This document shows positions 1 to 8,352 of a stretch of 64,000 bases of DNA, piece by piece. The stretch spans positions 357,815 through 421,814 of the forward strand of contig NZ_DF967965.1 in assembly GCF_001050195.2 (NCBI RefSeq). Reading direction: 5' to 3'. This DNA is from Anaerolinea thermolimosa (lineage in GTDB: Bacteria; Chloroflexota; Anaerolineae; Anaerolineales; Anaerolineaceae). The notes beneath the pieces were generated by a model. The model did not search any database and had not been told where the DNA came from. It saw only the letters and a program-made list of their open reading frames with translations. The number at the start of each line of letters is the position of its first letter. The first letter of the stretch is position 1. The position numbers and the translations under genes are program-made.

Positions 1-474
1 CCGCACGAGGTGCTGGTTTTGGAGCCGCAGACCTATAACAAGCTCTACCCCCGGCACGGTAGAAACCTGAACCGTCTACTGGCCTGGGCACATGCGCAGA
101 CCATCGCTCGCCTGGCACAGCAAACCGGGATCACCCATGCCCTGAGCGATCAGTTCAGCACGGCGCACGAGTTGGAAACCGCCGTGGCGCAGGAAGCCCC
201 CGGGGTGCACCTGCGGCAGTTTCCGCAGGCCGAGCGTGACCCGGCCGTAGCGGCGGCGTCCATCCTGGCGCGGGCGGCTTTCCTGGAAGGTCTGCACGCC
301 CTACAACAGCGCTTTAAGGGTGTTTCCATCCCGCTCGGGGCGACCGATCCCCAGGTGCGCCAGGCCGTGCGCGATATCTACGAGCGGTGGGCCATGGACG
401 GACTGCGCGCCGCGGCCAAGTGCCATTTCCGCACCGTGACCGAGGCGCTGGGGAATGTGCCCTTGCACTGTTAG
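1..474 (+). CDS. rnhC: Ribonuclease HIII, C-terminal part (5' truncated by window edge)
   Basis: Cleaves the RNA strand of RNA-DNA hybrids, removing R-loops and misinserted ribonucleotides in the cytoplasm. The reading frame is open from base 1, so the start lies upstream of the window and about 157 codons are seen. The segment carries the type-2 RNase H C-terminal pattern (EPQTYNKLYPRHGRNLN early on, then AERDPAVAAASILARAAFL), which I associate with RnhC rather than RnhB because of the TYNKLY-type stretch. The N-terminal TBP-like domain and the DEVGRG motif are outside the window, so HII versus HIII is not fully settled. Confidence 0.75.
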   Translation, partial: PHEVLVLEPQTYNKLYPRHGRNLNRLLAWAHAQTIARLAQQTGITHALSDQFSTAHELETAVAQEAPGVHLRQFPQAERDPAVAAASILARAAFLEGLHALQQRFKGVSIPLGATDPQVRQAVRDIYERWAMDGLRAAAKCHFRTVTEALGNVPLHC

Positions 475-475
475 A

Positions 476-563
476 TCAATCCACCAGTCCCAGACTCTGC
501 TCCCGGGCAACTGCCTGGGTGCGTGTGCGCACGCCCAGTTTCAGGTAGAGATTGTTCAAAGGG
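476..563 (-). pseudogene. Remnant of a LuxR-type HTH regulator C-terminus
   Basis: Read on the minus strand, about 29 codons end in a proper TGA and spell LNNLYLKLGVRTRTQAVARE followed by QSLGLVD. This matches the recognition helix and tail of LuxR/MalT-type regulators (consensus HLxNIxxKLGVxxRTQAVARAxELGL). The coding match stops near 563 and nothing upstream on that strand restores a gene, so only the last third of an HTH domain survives. It sits tail to tail with rnhC, 1 nt from its stop. It looks like the scar of a deletion that removed the rest of the gene. Confidence 0.65.
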
Positions 564-702
564 CGGTATTTTTCACCTTATTCCCCTTTCCGAAGCCGCC
601 CGCAAGTATGGGCTAGACGAAGCCTGCTGGAGAGGAAAAAATACGGTAAAATAGTCAGCATTGACTGGCTTTTATTGTTTTTGAACGAAGGTAGCGAAAA
701 GA

Positions 703-1215
703 ATGGCTATTCGAACGATTGTAACGGTTCCAGACGGTGTACTGCGGCGCAAGGCCAAAAAGGTCACCACTTTTGATAAGGAATTACACACCCTGATCGA
801 AGATATGATTGAAACGATGCGTCAGGCTCCGGGGGTGGGGTTGGCCGCACCGCAAATTGGGGTTTTACAGCGGGTGATTGTGGTGGAATATGGGGATGAA
901 GAGGACGAGGAAGCCCCCAAAAAACTTTTCGCTGTGGTTAACCCCGAAATCACCCATGCCTCAGAAGAAATGGTGGTGGGGAATGAAGGTTGTCTTTCCA
1001 TCCCCCGGATCATGGGTGAGGTTGAGCGCCATGAAAAGATTGAAGTGCGGGGGCAAAATAAGTTTGGCAAGCCCGTGAAGTACAGGCTTTCGGGCTGGCT
1101 GGCACGCATTTTCCAGCATGAAATTGATCATCTTGAGGGCGTGCTGTTTACCGATCGAGCAACAAAGCTCTGGCGAGTTGCTGAAGAAGAAGAGGAAGTG
1201 CCGGACACGGTTTAA
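703..1215 (+). CDS. def: Peptide deformylase
   Basis: Removes the formyl group from the N-terminal methionine of nascent proteins; a cytoplasmic metalloenzyme acting at the ribosome exit. All three family motifs are present in order: GVGLAAPQIG (about residue 45), EGCLSIP (about 99) and QHEIDHLEG (about 141), giving the Cys and two His metal ligands plus the catalytic Glu. At 170 residues the length is normal. The C-terminal tail is acidic (EEEEEVPD). A GAAGG-like ribosome site precedes the ATG. recF starts only 15 nt after the stop, so the two genes are probably cotranscribed. Confidence 0.95.
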   Translation: MAIRTIVTVPDGVLRRKAKKVTTFDKELHTLIEDMIETMRQAPGVGLAAPQIGVLQRVIVVEYGDEEDEEAPKKLFAVVNPEITHASEEMVVGNEGCLSIPRIMGEVERHEKIEVRGQNKFGKPVKYRLSGWLARIFQHEIDHLEGVLFTDRATKLWRVAEEEEEVPDTV

Positions 1216-1230
1216 ATCCCGGCCCAGGCC

Positions 1231-2451
1231 ATGTACCTGACCCGCCTTTCGTTGACTAACTTTCGCGCGTTCACCCGCCTGGATATGGAAGTTCCCAGGC
1301 GGACGCTTTTGCTGGTTGGGGACAATGCTCAGGGCAAGACGAGTATCCTCGAAGCGGTGTATTACCTGGCCACGTTTACGTCCTTCCATGCTCAATCAGA
1401 CAGACAACTGATCAACTTTCTGGCCGGTAGAGAAGCGCTGGCAGTGGGGCGGCTGGTCGCAGAATTTCAACGCGGCGAAGCCCGCCATCAGCTTGAGGTG
1501 CGTCTGATTCAAGAAACAAACGGGGCCGGGTCGCGTTTTCGCAAGGAAATTTTACTGGATGGGGTCAAACGCACCCCCAATGAGGCCACAGGGGCTTTTG
1601 AGGCGGTGATTTTCCTGCCGCAGATGACGCGCATTGTAGAGGGAAGCCCCGAAGAACGCCGCCGGTACCTCAACCTGGCGCTGGCGCAGGTGGTGCCCGG
1701 GTATGCGCAGGCGCTCAGTGAATATGCCCGTGCGCTGGAACAACGCAATGCACTGCTCAAACAACTCAATGAACGCGGGGGAGATGCCGATCAGCTGTTG
1801 TACTGGGATGCCATCCTGGCTGAGCGTGGAGCAGAATTGATCTTTCATCGGATTGCAGCCATTCAGGAGCTGGAGCGTCTTTCAGCGCGTATCCATGCAA
1901 GGTTGACGCATAACCTGGAAGTGCTTCAACTGGTGTATCAGCCGGCGTATGATCCCCTGCCTCAACCGGAAGGACAATTCGCCTTGCCGCTGGTAACACC
2001 CATGAACCGCAGTGGCTTTACCCGCGAGCAGATTCGCCGGGGCTTCATGGAACGCCTGATGACCCTGCGGCAGGAAGAAATTGCGCGCGGGATGACCACC
2101 ATTGGCCCCCACCGGGATGAGGTGCGTTTCTTGAGCAATCACATTGACCTGGGGAATTACGGCTCGCGCGGACAGGTGCGAACGGCACTGCTTTCTCTCA
2201 AGCTGGCCGAGGCGCAATGGATGCGAGAGCGTTCGGGGCACTGGCCGGTGATGCTCCTGGATGAGATTTTAGCCGAACTGGACGACCGCCGGCGTGTTGA
2301 TTTACTGGAATACCTGGGAGAATGTGAACAAACCCTGCTTACCACAACCGACCTGAAACTTTTCTCAGAAGATTTCTTGCGAAAGAGTGTTCTCTGGCAG
2401 GTGGAGCAGGGGGTTATTTCGAAAATTCAACCCGCCTGTACTGAGGGGTAG
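1231..2451 (+). CDS. recF: DNA replication/repair protein RecF
   Basis: SMC-like ATPase that binds gapped or ssDNA-dsDNA junctions and helps load RecA during recombinational repair. The 406-residue length fits the family. Residues 1-12 (MYLTRLSLTNFR) are the usual RecF beta strand. The Walker A GDNAQGKTS lies near residue 31, and the Walker B LLDEILAELD near 342, followed by the D-loop RRR. The gene follows def closely. It is not next to dnaA/dnaN as in many bacteria. The spacer to the convergent rsmG is only 17 nt and has no obvious terminator. Confidence 0.93.
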   Translation: MYLTRLSLTNFRAFTRLDMEVPRRTLLLVGDNAQGKTSILEAVYYLATFTSFHAQSDRQLINFLAGREALAVGRLVAEFQRGEARHQLEVRLIQETNGAGSRFRKEILLDGVKRTPNEATGAFEAVIFLPQMTRIVEGSPEERRRYLNLALAQVVPGYAQALSEYARALEQRNALLKQLNERGGDADQLLYWDAILAERGAELIFHRIAAIQELERLSARIHARLTHNLEVLQLVYQPAYDPLPQPEGQFALPLVTPMNRSGFTREQIRRGFMERLMTLRQEEIARGMTTIGPHRDEVRFLSNHIDLGNYGSRGQVRTALLSLKLAEAQWMRERSGHWPVMLLDEILAELDDRRRVDLLEYLGECEQTLLTTTDLKLFSEDFLRKSVLWQVEQGVISKIQPACTEG

Positions 2452-2468
2452 GCCTTTCTGACAGAAAA

Positions 2469-3182
2469 CTAACGCAGTGGATTCCGAGCTGGCACACCCA
2501 CCCGGCGGGGGTAATTTTGCGGGGTGGCCGCGATTTTGTCAATGATAATCAGGAAGCGCTCTTCTGCCACCCCCGGCAGGGTGACGGGGACAAGCTGACG
2601 GAGCCGTCCACCGAGAAGGCGAATGGCGTTTTCACTGGCATGGGCCTCAGCCGGAGCGCTTTCGCCTTTCTGGGCCAGGGCAGCGCCGCCCACCCGCACC
2701 AGGGGGAGGAGATATTCAGCCAGCACATTCATCTGGGCCACCGCGCGCGCTACGGCCCACTCAAAATGTTCTCGATATACCCGGTTTTGCCCCAGCTCTT
2801 CCGCACGGGCCTGGATCACCTCAACATTTTCAAGACCCAGGGTTTCTACAATGTGGCGGCAAAATTCTACTTTCTTGCCGATCGAGTCGACCAGGGTAAG
2901 GCGCATGGTGGGGTAAAGGATTTTTAGGGGAATGCCCGGAAAACCTGCGCCTGTGCCGATGTCGATCAGGCTTTCGGGAGGGCGGTCTCGCCAGGCCAGC
3001 GAACAGGTGAATGAATCCAGAAAGTGTTTGATACGAATACCGGCTACATCGCGGATAGCGGTCAGATTCATACGGGTGTTCCATTCGAGGAGCTCTTCTT
3101 CATAGCGCTTTAAAAGAGCCACCTGCCGTGGAGTGAGGCGGATCTGGAGCAAAGATTGGGCTTCCTGCAGGAGTTTTTCCAT
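2469..3182 (-). CDS. rsmG: 16S rRNA (guanine527-N7)-methyltransferase RsmG
   Basis: SAM-dependent methyltransferase that makes m7G527 in the 530 loop of 16S rRNA; loss is classically linked to low-level streptomycin resistance. Visible motifs are YEEELLEWNTRMNLTAI, the HFLDS stretch, LIDIGTGAGFPGIPLKI (SAM-binding, about residue 70), then VDSIGKKVEF and ARAEELG. Length 237 is typical. Upstream on the minus strand a TATAAT ends 9 nt before the ATG, with TTAAGC 17 nt further back, so the 5' UTR would be only a few nt. It is divergent from the ABC-operon leader. Confidence 0.93.
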   Translation of the reverse strand: MEKLLQEAQSLLQIRLTPRQVALLKRYEEELLEWNTRMNLTAIRDVAGIRIKHFLDSFTCSLAWRDRPPESLIDIGTGAGFPGIPLKILYPTMRLTLVDSIGKKVEFCRHIVETLGLENVEVIQARAEELGQNRVYREHFEWAVARAVAQMNVLAEYLLPLVRVGGAALAQKGESAPAEAHASENAIRLLGGRLRQLVPVTLPGVAEERFLIIIDKIAATPQNYPRRVGVPARNPLR

Positions 3183-3224
3183 GTTGAGGCGATTATACCC
3201 GGAAGATTAAAAAAGCTTAATCCC

Positions 3225-3253
3225 TTGACAACTCACCCATTGATTGATAGACT
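3225..3253 (+). promoter_or_regulatory. Promoter of the ABC/GNAT operon leader
   Basis: TTGACA (3225-3230), a 17-nt spacer, and TAGACT (3248-3253). Transcription would start near 3260 and first run through a short leader ORF and two terminators before reaching the ABC transporter gene. Confidence 0.7.
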
Positions 3254-3284
3254 GAAGCTTAATCTTATGAAAGGAGAAAGGCGC

Positions 3285-3389
3285 ATGAACAGGTATGCTT
3301 CCATCTGCATCGCAGTAATTATGCCGGATCGCACCGACCTCGGTGGCGCTGTGTTGATTCCTTGTCGTAGTGCGCCTGCTCCCAGATAG
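3285..3389 (+). CDS. Putative 34-residue leader peptide
   Basis: A short ORF directly downstream of a good promoter, with AAGGAG (3271-3276) 8 nt before its ATG. The peptide begins MNRYASICIAVIM and ends with a Pro-rich CRSAPAPR tail. It resembles no protein I recognise. It ends 21 nt before the first of two terminators (3411-3448, 3467-3505) that stand between it and the ABC ATPase gene. The layout is that of a regulatory leader peptide, whose translation or stalling controls read-through. The Pro-rich end could be a stalling site. No coding homology supports it, so the function is inferred from position alone. Confidence 0.5.
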   Translation: MNRYASICIAVIMPDRTDLGGAVLIPCRSAPAPR

Positions 3390-3410
3390 AACGAACGGAA
3401 CGAACTGAGA

Positions 3411-3505
3411 GGCCACGGGTGCACCGACAGAACCCCCGTGGCCTTTTTCTTTGCCCTGGAATGATCAGGCCACGAGCATTCAAAAACCGTGGCCTGTTTT
3501 TTTTT
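3411..3505 (+). terminator. Tandem terminators with interchangeable arms (candidate attenuator)
   Basis: Hairpin 1 pairs GGCCACGGG (3411-3419) with CCCGTGGCC (3435-3443) and is followed by TTTTTCTTT. Hairpin 2 pairs AGGCCACG (3467-3474) with CGTGGCCT (3488-3495) and is followed by a run of nine Ts that abuts the ribosome site GGAGGAG of the next gene. The 3' arm of hairpin 1 can also pair with the 5' arm of hairpin 2 (seven of the same bases), so an alternative fold can disrupt both terminators. Confidence 0.75.
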
Positions 3506-3515
3506 GGAGGAGAAG

Positions 3516-4385
3516 ATGGACGCTGTGATCGTAAACGACCTGTATAAGCAATTCGGAAAACGTGGTGAAACCCTGGTGAGTCGCCTCTGGAAGCGGGCTT
3601 CATCCAACGGGAAGAACGGGAATGGATCGGCTCAGGGGAATGGGGCTCGTCCGGTGGTGATCGCGGTAGACCATGTGTCTTTTTCGGTGCAAAAAGGGGA
3701 GATCTTCGGCGTGCTTGGCCCGAATGGGGGCGGCAAATCGACGCTCATCCGGCTGATCTCGACCCTGATGCTTCCGGATGCAGGTCACATCACTGTGCTG
3801 GGATACGATGTGGTGCGCCAGCCGATGAAGGTGCAGGAGCGGATCAACCGGGTTTCGGTTGAGGCCAGCTTTTTCAAGAAGCTTTCGCCGATGGAAAACC
3901 TGCTCTACGGTGCGCGGCTGTACGGTTTGAATGCAGGTGATGCGCGCCGCCAGGTGGTGGAGATCCTCACCCGGCTGGGCCTGGAGAAACGCTCCATCTA
4001 TAGCCCTATGGAAGAAATGTCGCGAGGAATGCAACAAAAAGTGGCCATTGCCCGCGCGCTGCTTTCACGGCCTGAGCTTCTTCTGCTGGATGAACCCACC
4101 ACAGGCCTGGATCCGCGTTCAAAACGTGAGGTTCAGGCGGTGGTGCGTGAGATGCGTGAGCAGTATGGCACCACCATTATCCTGACCACCCACGATATGA
4201 ACGAGGCGGACACCCTCTGTGATCGGATCGCCATCATGAACAGCGGCAAGATCATCGCCCTTGACACGCCTGCGGGGCTTAAGGCTATGGTCAGTCCGCA
4301 AGACGGCAGGCCACCAACGCTGGAAGATGTTTTTCTGGAATTGACCGGCGAAAAGCTGGTCAAGCCGGAGGAAGAAGAACCATGA
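3516..4385 (+). CDS. ABC transporter ATP-binding protein (DrrA-like, drug/lipid export type)
   Basis: ATPase subunit of an ABC-2 exporter, working with the permease at 5556. Walker A GPNGGGKST is near residue 69, the signature MSRGMQQKVAIARALL near 170 (MSRG replacing LSGG), Walker B LLLLDEPTTGLD, and the switch histidine in TTHDMNEAD. A Gly/Asn/Ser-rich insert (about residues 29-44) separates the first strand from the core and looks like a flexible linker. The ATG at 3516 is chosen because GGAGGAG lies 4 nt upstream; an ATG 27 nt earlier falls in the terminator T-run. It overlaps the next gene by 4 nt (ATGA). The substrate is unknown. Confidence 0.9.
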   Translation: MDAVIVNDLYKQFGKRGETLVSRLWKRASSNGKNGNGSAQGNGARPVVIAVDHVSFSVQKGEIFGVLGPNGGGKSTLIRLISTLMLPDAGHITVLGYDVVRQPMKVQERINRVSVEASFFKKLSPMENLLYGARLYGLNAGDARRQVVEILTRLGLEKRSIYSPMEEMSRGMQQKVAIARALLSRPELLLLDEPTTGLDPRSKREVQAVVREMREQYGTTIILTTHDMNEADTLCDRIAIMNSGKIIALDTPAGLKAMVSPQDGRPPTLEDVFLELTGEKLVKPEEEEP

Positions 4386-4969
4386 ACAACCATTTCATCT
4401 TTGAAAGCCGGGAGCTCCGGCTGACTCCTCTCAATATCGAACAGGATGCGCCGGTGCTGGCTCAATGGAGCCGTGATCTGGAGATCGCTCGCCGCCTGCG
4501 CAGTGACCCGTTCGTTCAACCTCTGAGCGTGAGTGAAGCGCGCCGGGTGTTTGAGGCCTGGTTGAAAGAGGTGGAGGCATCGAACCGAAACACGCTTTTT
4601 GCCCTGCGCCCGCAGGAAGATGAACGCCTGGTTGGCTTTCTGCGTATCACTGGTATTCTCTGGCTGCATGGAACGGCGAACTTTGAGTTGCTTCTGGGCA
4701 GTGAAGAAGATCGAATGCGCTATGCCGATGAGGCGCTGGTGCTTGGGCTAAATTATGCTTTTGGGGAACTGCATCTGTTTCGAGTTTCAGTGCAGGTGCC
4801 AGAATACGATGCGGCTGGCCGGGCGTTGTACGATCGGGCGCGTTTCACTCTGGAGGTGCGTCAGCGGCAGGCTGTGTTCCATGAAGGGCGCACCTGGGAC
4901 CGTCTTCAGTTTGGAATGTTACGCCCGGAGTGGGAGGCTTTTTATCAACGTGAGGGGGTGGCCCTATGA
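4382..4969 (+). CDS. GNAT-family N-acetyltransferase (RimJ/RimL-like)
   Basis: Probably transfers an acetyl group from acetyl-CoA to an amine. The 195-residue protein shows the RimJ/RimL layout: an N-terminal strand (RELRLTPL), a central VGFLRITGI strand, then DEALVLGLNYAFGELHLFRVSVQV and a YDRARF C-terminal block. The CoA loop is weaker than in the next gene (AGRALYDRARF is seen, the classic R-G-x-G is not), so the activity may differ. It is translationally coupled to both neighbours by 4-nt overlaps. Placement inside an ABC exporter operon suggests antibiotic or peptide self-protection, but this is inference. Confidence 0.8.
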   Translation: MNNHFIFESRELRLTPLNIEQDAPVLAQWSRDLEIARRLRSDPFVQPLSVSEARRVFEAWLKEVEASNRNTLFALRPQEDERLVGFLRITGILWLHGTANFELLLGSEEDRMRYADEALVLGLNYAFGELHLFRVSVQVPEYDAAGRALYDRARFTLEVRQRQAVFHEGRTWDRLQFGMLRPEWEAFYQREGVAL

Positions 4970-5538
4970 CCACCCCCACGTTAGAGGGGAAGCGGGTGCG
5001 CCTCGGGCGCATGGAGGGAGAGAAGGACCTGGAATCCTGGGCTGGCTGGTTTAGAAACGTGGAATTCCAGCATTTGCTGGATGTTGAACCACCCCACCTC
5101 TGGTCTGCCGGGCAGATTCAAACCTGGTTGGAAAGGAAAGACGACAGGTCTGTACTTTTTGGGATCCGCACTCTGGAAGATGATGCGCTGATTGGTTTTG
5201 TTACCCTGGAAGCCCCGGATTGGACGGCACGAACCGCCTGGACATCCATTGGGATTGGCGTGGAGGCGCGGTGGGGGCAGGGGCTGGGGAGGGAAGCCAT
5301 GAGCCTTCTCCTCGGATATGCCTTTGAAACCCTTCATCTAAACCGGGTCTCGCTGACGGTTTTTGAGTACAACCAGCGCGCCATTCGATGCTATCTCCGG
5401 TGTGGTTTCCTGGAAGAAGGCCGGGCAAGGCTGGCTGTTCAACGCTTTGGAAGGCGATGGGATCTCGTATATATGGGTTTTCTATATGAAGACTGGTTGT
5501 GCCTGAAGAAGAGGGAAGAGCCGGTTATCCTTTCTTAA
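4966..5538 (+). CDS. GNAT-family N-acetyltransferase (RimJ/RimL-like), paralogue of the preceding gene
   Basis: A 190-residue acetyltransferase with a clear acetyl-CoA loop, EARWGQGLGREAMSLLLGYA, near residue 100, and the usual NRVSLTVFEYNQRAIRCYLR / CGFLEEG ending. It resembles the upstream 195-residue gene in length and fold order, suggesting an old tandem duplication. The start overlaps the upstream stop (ATGA). The acceptor substrate cannot be read from the sequence. Confidence 0.85.
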   Translation: MTTPTLEGKRVRLGRMEGEKDLESWAGWFRNVEFQHLLDVEPPHLWSAGQIQTWLERKDDRSVLFGIRTLEDDALIGFVTLEAPDWTARTAWTSIGIGVEARWGQGLGREAMSLLLGYAFETLHLNRVSLTVFEYNQRAIRCYLRCGFLEEGRARLAVQRFGRRWDLVYMGFLYEDWLCLKKREEPVILS

Positions 5539-5555
5539 GTCAAAAAGGATCTTCT

Positions 5556-6395
5556 ATGACTGCATTAACCTTACAATTGCGTGCTTCCTTTGCTTTTGTG
5601 GAGCGCAATTTCAACCTGATTAAACGTTACTGGGCCTGGGAAATGGTCTGGCTGATTTATTCGACTGCCGAAAGTCTCTCGGTGAGCTTCATTGGTCTGG
5701 GAATGGGAGCAATTAGCGGCAATGGAGCGGCGGCCCCGCAGGTTAACACGGGGTATCTGGTATTGTATTTACTCATCGGCACGCTGGTATGGCGCTTTCT
5801 TTCGATGATCTTTTACTGGATTACTGACTTGATTAACATTGAACGGTGGGAAGGCACCATCGAATATACGCTGATGGCCCCTGTGCGCCGCCTGACTCAC
5901 ATGGCCGGGCAGACTGTCTTTGCAGTGGTGTATAGCCTGTTTTTCACCGGGATCATCCTCACGGTGACCACGCTGGTCTTCAAGATTGATCTGAGCCGGG
6001 CAAATATTCCTGGTGGTGTGGCGATGATTTTGTCGGGGAGTATTTCCTTCATCGGCATTGGCATCATGGCTTCATCGCTACCCCTGCTCTTTCCTGAGCG
6101 AGGGGCGCAGATGACCAACGTCTTTATCGCCCTCTTAATGCTGGTTTCGGGAGTGTATTATCCGGTGAGTGTGTTGCCAGGGTTTTTACGCCAGCTGGCT
6201 GTGTACAGCCCGGCCACCTATGTGCTGGAAGGGGTGCGACTGGCCATGCTGGAGAATGTGCCCACCCATGAGTTGTGGGGCTTCATGCGCCCGGTATTAT
6301 TAATCGGGGTGTTCCTGGTGCCTGCGGGCCTGTGGGTGTTTGCTCAGGCTGAACGCTACGCCAAACGCACCGGAAAACTGCACCGAAATGGGTGA
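5556..6395 (+). CDS. ABC-2 type transporter permease
   Basis: Membrane subunit for the ATPase at 3516. The 279-residue protein has about six hydrophobic segments: near residues 30-50, 68-90, 120-150, 160-180, 190-215 and 245-268. It has the ABC-2 signature-like block LLFPERGAQMTNVFIALLMLVSG and the GVYYPVSVLPGFLRQL loop typical of DrrB-type exporters. The ATG at 5556 is preferred over an earlier in-frame ATG inside the upstream gene; AAAAAGGAT precedes it. The operon ends here; a small imperfect hairpin follows but no clear terminator. Confidence 0.88.
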   Translation: MTALTLQLRASFAFVERNFNLIKRYWAWEMVWLIYSTAESLSVSFIGLGMGAISGNGAAAPQVNTGYLVLYLLIGTLVWRFLSMIFYWITDLINIERWEGTIEYTLMAPVRRLTHMAGQTVFAVVYSLFFTGIILTVTTLVFKIDLSRANIPGGVAMILSGSISFIGIGIMASSLPLLFPERGAQMTNVFIALLMLVSGVYYPVSVLPGFLRQLAVYSPATYVLEGVRLAMLENVPTHELWGFMRPVLLIGVFLVPAGLWVFAQAERYAKRTGKLHRNG

Positions 6396-6464
6396 ACAGC
6401 CATAAAAGTGCTTTCAAAGAACGCCGAACTTGGCGTGTGAGAGAGAACGATGGGGGTTAGGCCC

Positions 6465-7151
6465 TTAATCCACGAGGGCACGGAGGGCATCCGGGCAGTG
6501 AAGGGTGATGTGGCCGCCTTGATCTGCCGATAGGATGCCCTGCCGTTTAAATGCAACCATCACCTGGTTGGCCCTCCGGCGAGATGCACCAACCAGCTCA
6601 GCGATGTCATTTTGTGGAAGGCGCAGGCGGATCAGCACACCCTGAGGAGTGTTTTGCCCGTATTCTTCTGCCAGCAGGAGCAACTGATGAGCAATGCGTC
6701 CGGGAACATCCAGGGCGGCAAAGGTACGGATCAACCGGGTGGTGCGCCTGACCCGTTCAACCAGGGAATGGAGTAGATTTTCGTTGGCTCTGGGGATCGT
6801 TCGCAACATTTCCAGGAAGTGGGAGCGGGCCATCCAGAGGGTGGAGGTGGCTTCCAGGGTAATCACACTGGCCGAGCGCTCAGCCTGGTCGATGACGCCC
6901 AGTTCACCGATAATATCTCCCGGCCCTTGAATGTTGAGGGTAACCTGAGTACCATCCATCTGTGGCAGATAGACTTTCACTGTTCCATCAAGGATGAAGT
7001 AGACCAGATCGCTGGGTTCGCCTTCGGTCACCACGTCAACTGCCGGTGGAAACTGACGAGCGTGCAGGCGCTGGCATACCCAGGACATTTCTGACGGGGT
7101 AAGACCTTTAAAAAGGGTGATGCGGGTGGCAGCTTCAAGGGGGTAGTTCAT
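6465..7151 (-). CDS. Crp/Fnr-family transcriptional regulator
   Basis: A 228-residue regulator with an N-terminal cyclic-nucleotide-binding beta roll (about residues 15-125, with DLVYFILDGTVKVYLPQ and PGDIIGELGVIDQAERSASV), a long dimer helix, and a C-terminal winged HTH (about 170-215, with LPQNDIAELVGASRRRANQV). The roll lacks an obvious Arg-Ser cAMP pocket, and no Fe-S cysteines are seen, so the signal is unknown. The ATG at 7149-7151 is preferred over a GTG two codons earlier because AAGGG lies 6 nt before it. It is convergent with the ABC operon. The target genes are not evident. Confidence 0.88.
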   Translation of the reverse strand: MNYPLEAATRITLFKGLTPSEMSWVCQRLHARQFPPAVDVVTEGEPSDLVYFILDGTVKVYLPQMDGTQVTLNIQGPGDIIGELGVIDQAERSASVITLEATSTLWMARSHFLEMLRTIPRANENLLHSLVERVRRTTRLIRTFAALDVPGRIAHQLLLLAEEYGQNTPQGVLIRLRLPQNDIAELVGASRRRANQVMVAFKRQGILSADQGGHITLHCPDALRALVD

Positions 7152-7260
7152 GGACACCCTTAATGTACCCGGTCTGAGAACTGATTACAAGCTTAAAGAA
7201 TTACGAATGGCTTACAATCGTGCCGTTGATCTTTCTGGATGACCATGAATGTTCTTTTGT

Positions 7261-8241
7261 TTATCGGGTTTGGGCATGGGTAGCGTGGGGGACCTGGACC
7301 ACCCCGTCGGTTTGATTGAGGTGCAGGGTCAGTCCTTCCCGTGCTACCATTGTACCGGGGAGCAGACGTTCGGCCTGGGCTGCGATGCGGTCCATCTGTT
7401 CATCATCGTATTCCGGTGCATGATGAAAGAGCACCAGTTGCCGTGCACCAGAAACCTGAGCCGCCTGGATGGCGATGCCCACCGTAGAATGTCCGTAGCC
7501 CTGAGTGTTGGGCAGTCCTGCGGCCATGCCAAGATAATGCTCATCGGTGTACTGGGCGTCATGGATGAGCAACCGGGTTCCCTGAGCGAAATGAGCCAGC
7601 CTGCGGTCGCCATTGACATACCCTTCGGTATCGGTGGCGTATACCATCGAAACATCGTGCCAGTCGATGCGATAATGTAAAACTCCGTTGGGATGGGCAT
7701 AAGAGCGCAATACCCGGATGCGGATCAGGTCGGGGTCTTCCATCAAAACAGGGTCGCTGGCGCTTCCCAAGGCCACACCTCCGACTGATTCGCCGATGGC
7801 CAGCAGGTCGGGTTCGCGCAGAGTGGCGAAGCTGAGCCAGGCATTGAGTTCGGAGAGATGCAGTGGAAAATAAGGGGGTGACATGACCGCTGCAAGCGCC
7901 ACTTTGGGGCTGGAATTGAGGAAGTCGGGCCCGAAGAGGTGCAGTCGGGTGCTTGGGACAAACGCCGGAGTGAAAAATGGAAACCCCTGGGTATGGTCGT
8001 GATGGAGATGGCTGAAAAGCAGGACGGCCTCAACGGGTTGTTTATTCTCGCGAGAACGGCGCATCAGTTCGCGCCCCAGCGGGATGATCCCCGTACCGGC
8101 GTCCAGAATGATCGTCCATGCACCAATGGTCACTTCAATGCAGGGAGTGTTGCCTCCATAACGCACGGTAGATGCTCCCGGGGTTGGGTAACTGCCGCGC
8201 ACACCCCAGAATCTCACGCTGAATTCTTGATTTTCATTCAT
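7261..8241 (-). CDS. Metallo-beta-lactamase-fold hydrolase
   Basis: A 326-residue MBL-fold protein beginning VRFWGVRGSYPTPG, a start shared with the PhnP/CpdB-like and RNase Z-like branch. The metal motif is FSHLHHDH near residue 100; further ligands are the Asp in YATDTEG and the His in the LFHHAPEYDD block. Proteins of this branch act on cyclic nucleotides, phosphodiesters or related esters; the actual substrate is unknown. It is a single gene, divergent from the HAD hydrolase at 8353. Confidence 0.82.
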   Translation of the reverse strand: MNENQEFSVRFWGVRGSYPTPGASTVRYGGNTPCIEVTIGAWTIILDAGTGIIPLGRELMRRSRENKQPVEAVLLFSHLHHDHTQGFPFFTPAFVPSTRLHLFGPDFLNSSPKVALAAVMSPPYFPLHLSELNAWLSFATLREPDLLAIGESVGGVALGSASDPVLMEDPDLIRIRVLRSYAHPNGVLHYRIDWHDVSMVYATDTEGYVNGDRRLAHFAQGTRLLIHDAQYTDEHYLGMAAGLPNTQGYGHSTVGIAIQAAQVSGARQLVLFHHAPEYDDEQMDRIAAQAERLLPGTMVAREGLTLHLNQTDGVVQVPHATHAQTR

Positions 8242-8339
8242 CCCTGCATCCTCCCTTCATCCTTCTGACCTGCCCTATGAGAATACTGGAGAGGCAGGAG
8301 AAGAGCAAGGAAAAAGTTCTCACTCCGAAGATTTGTTGA

Positions 8340-8345
8340 TATACT
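8340..8345 (+). promoter_or_regulatory. -10 element of a leaderless promoter
   Basis: TATACT ends 7 nt before the ATG at 8353, with a weak TTCTCA 17 nt upstream (8317-8322). There is no Shine-Dalgarno sequence, so transcription should begin at or next to the start codon. Confidence 0.55.
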
Positions 8346-8352
8346 AGCCCCG

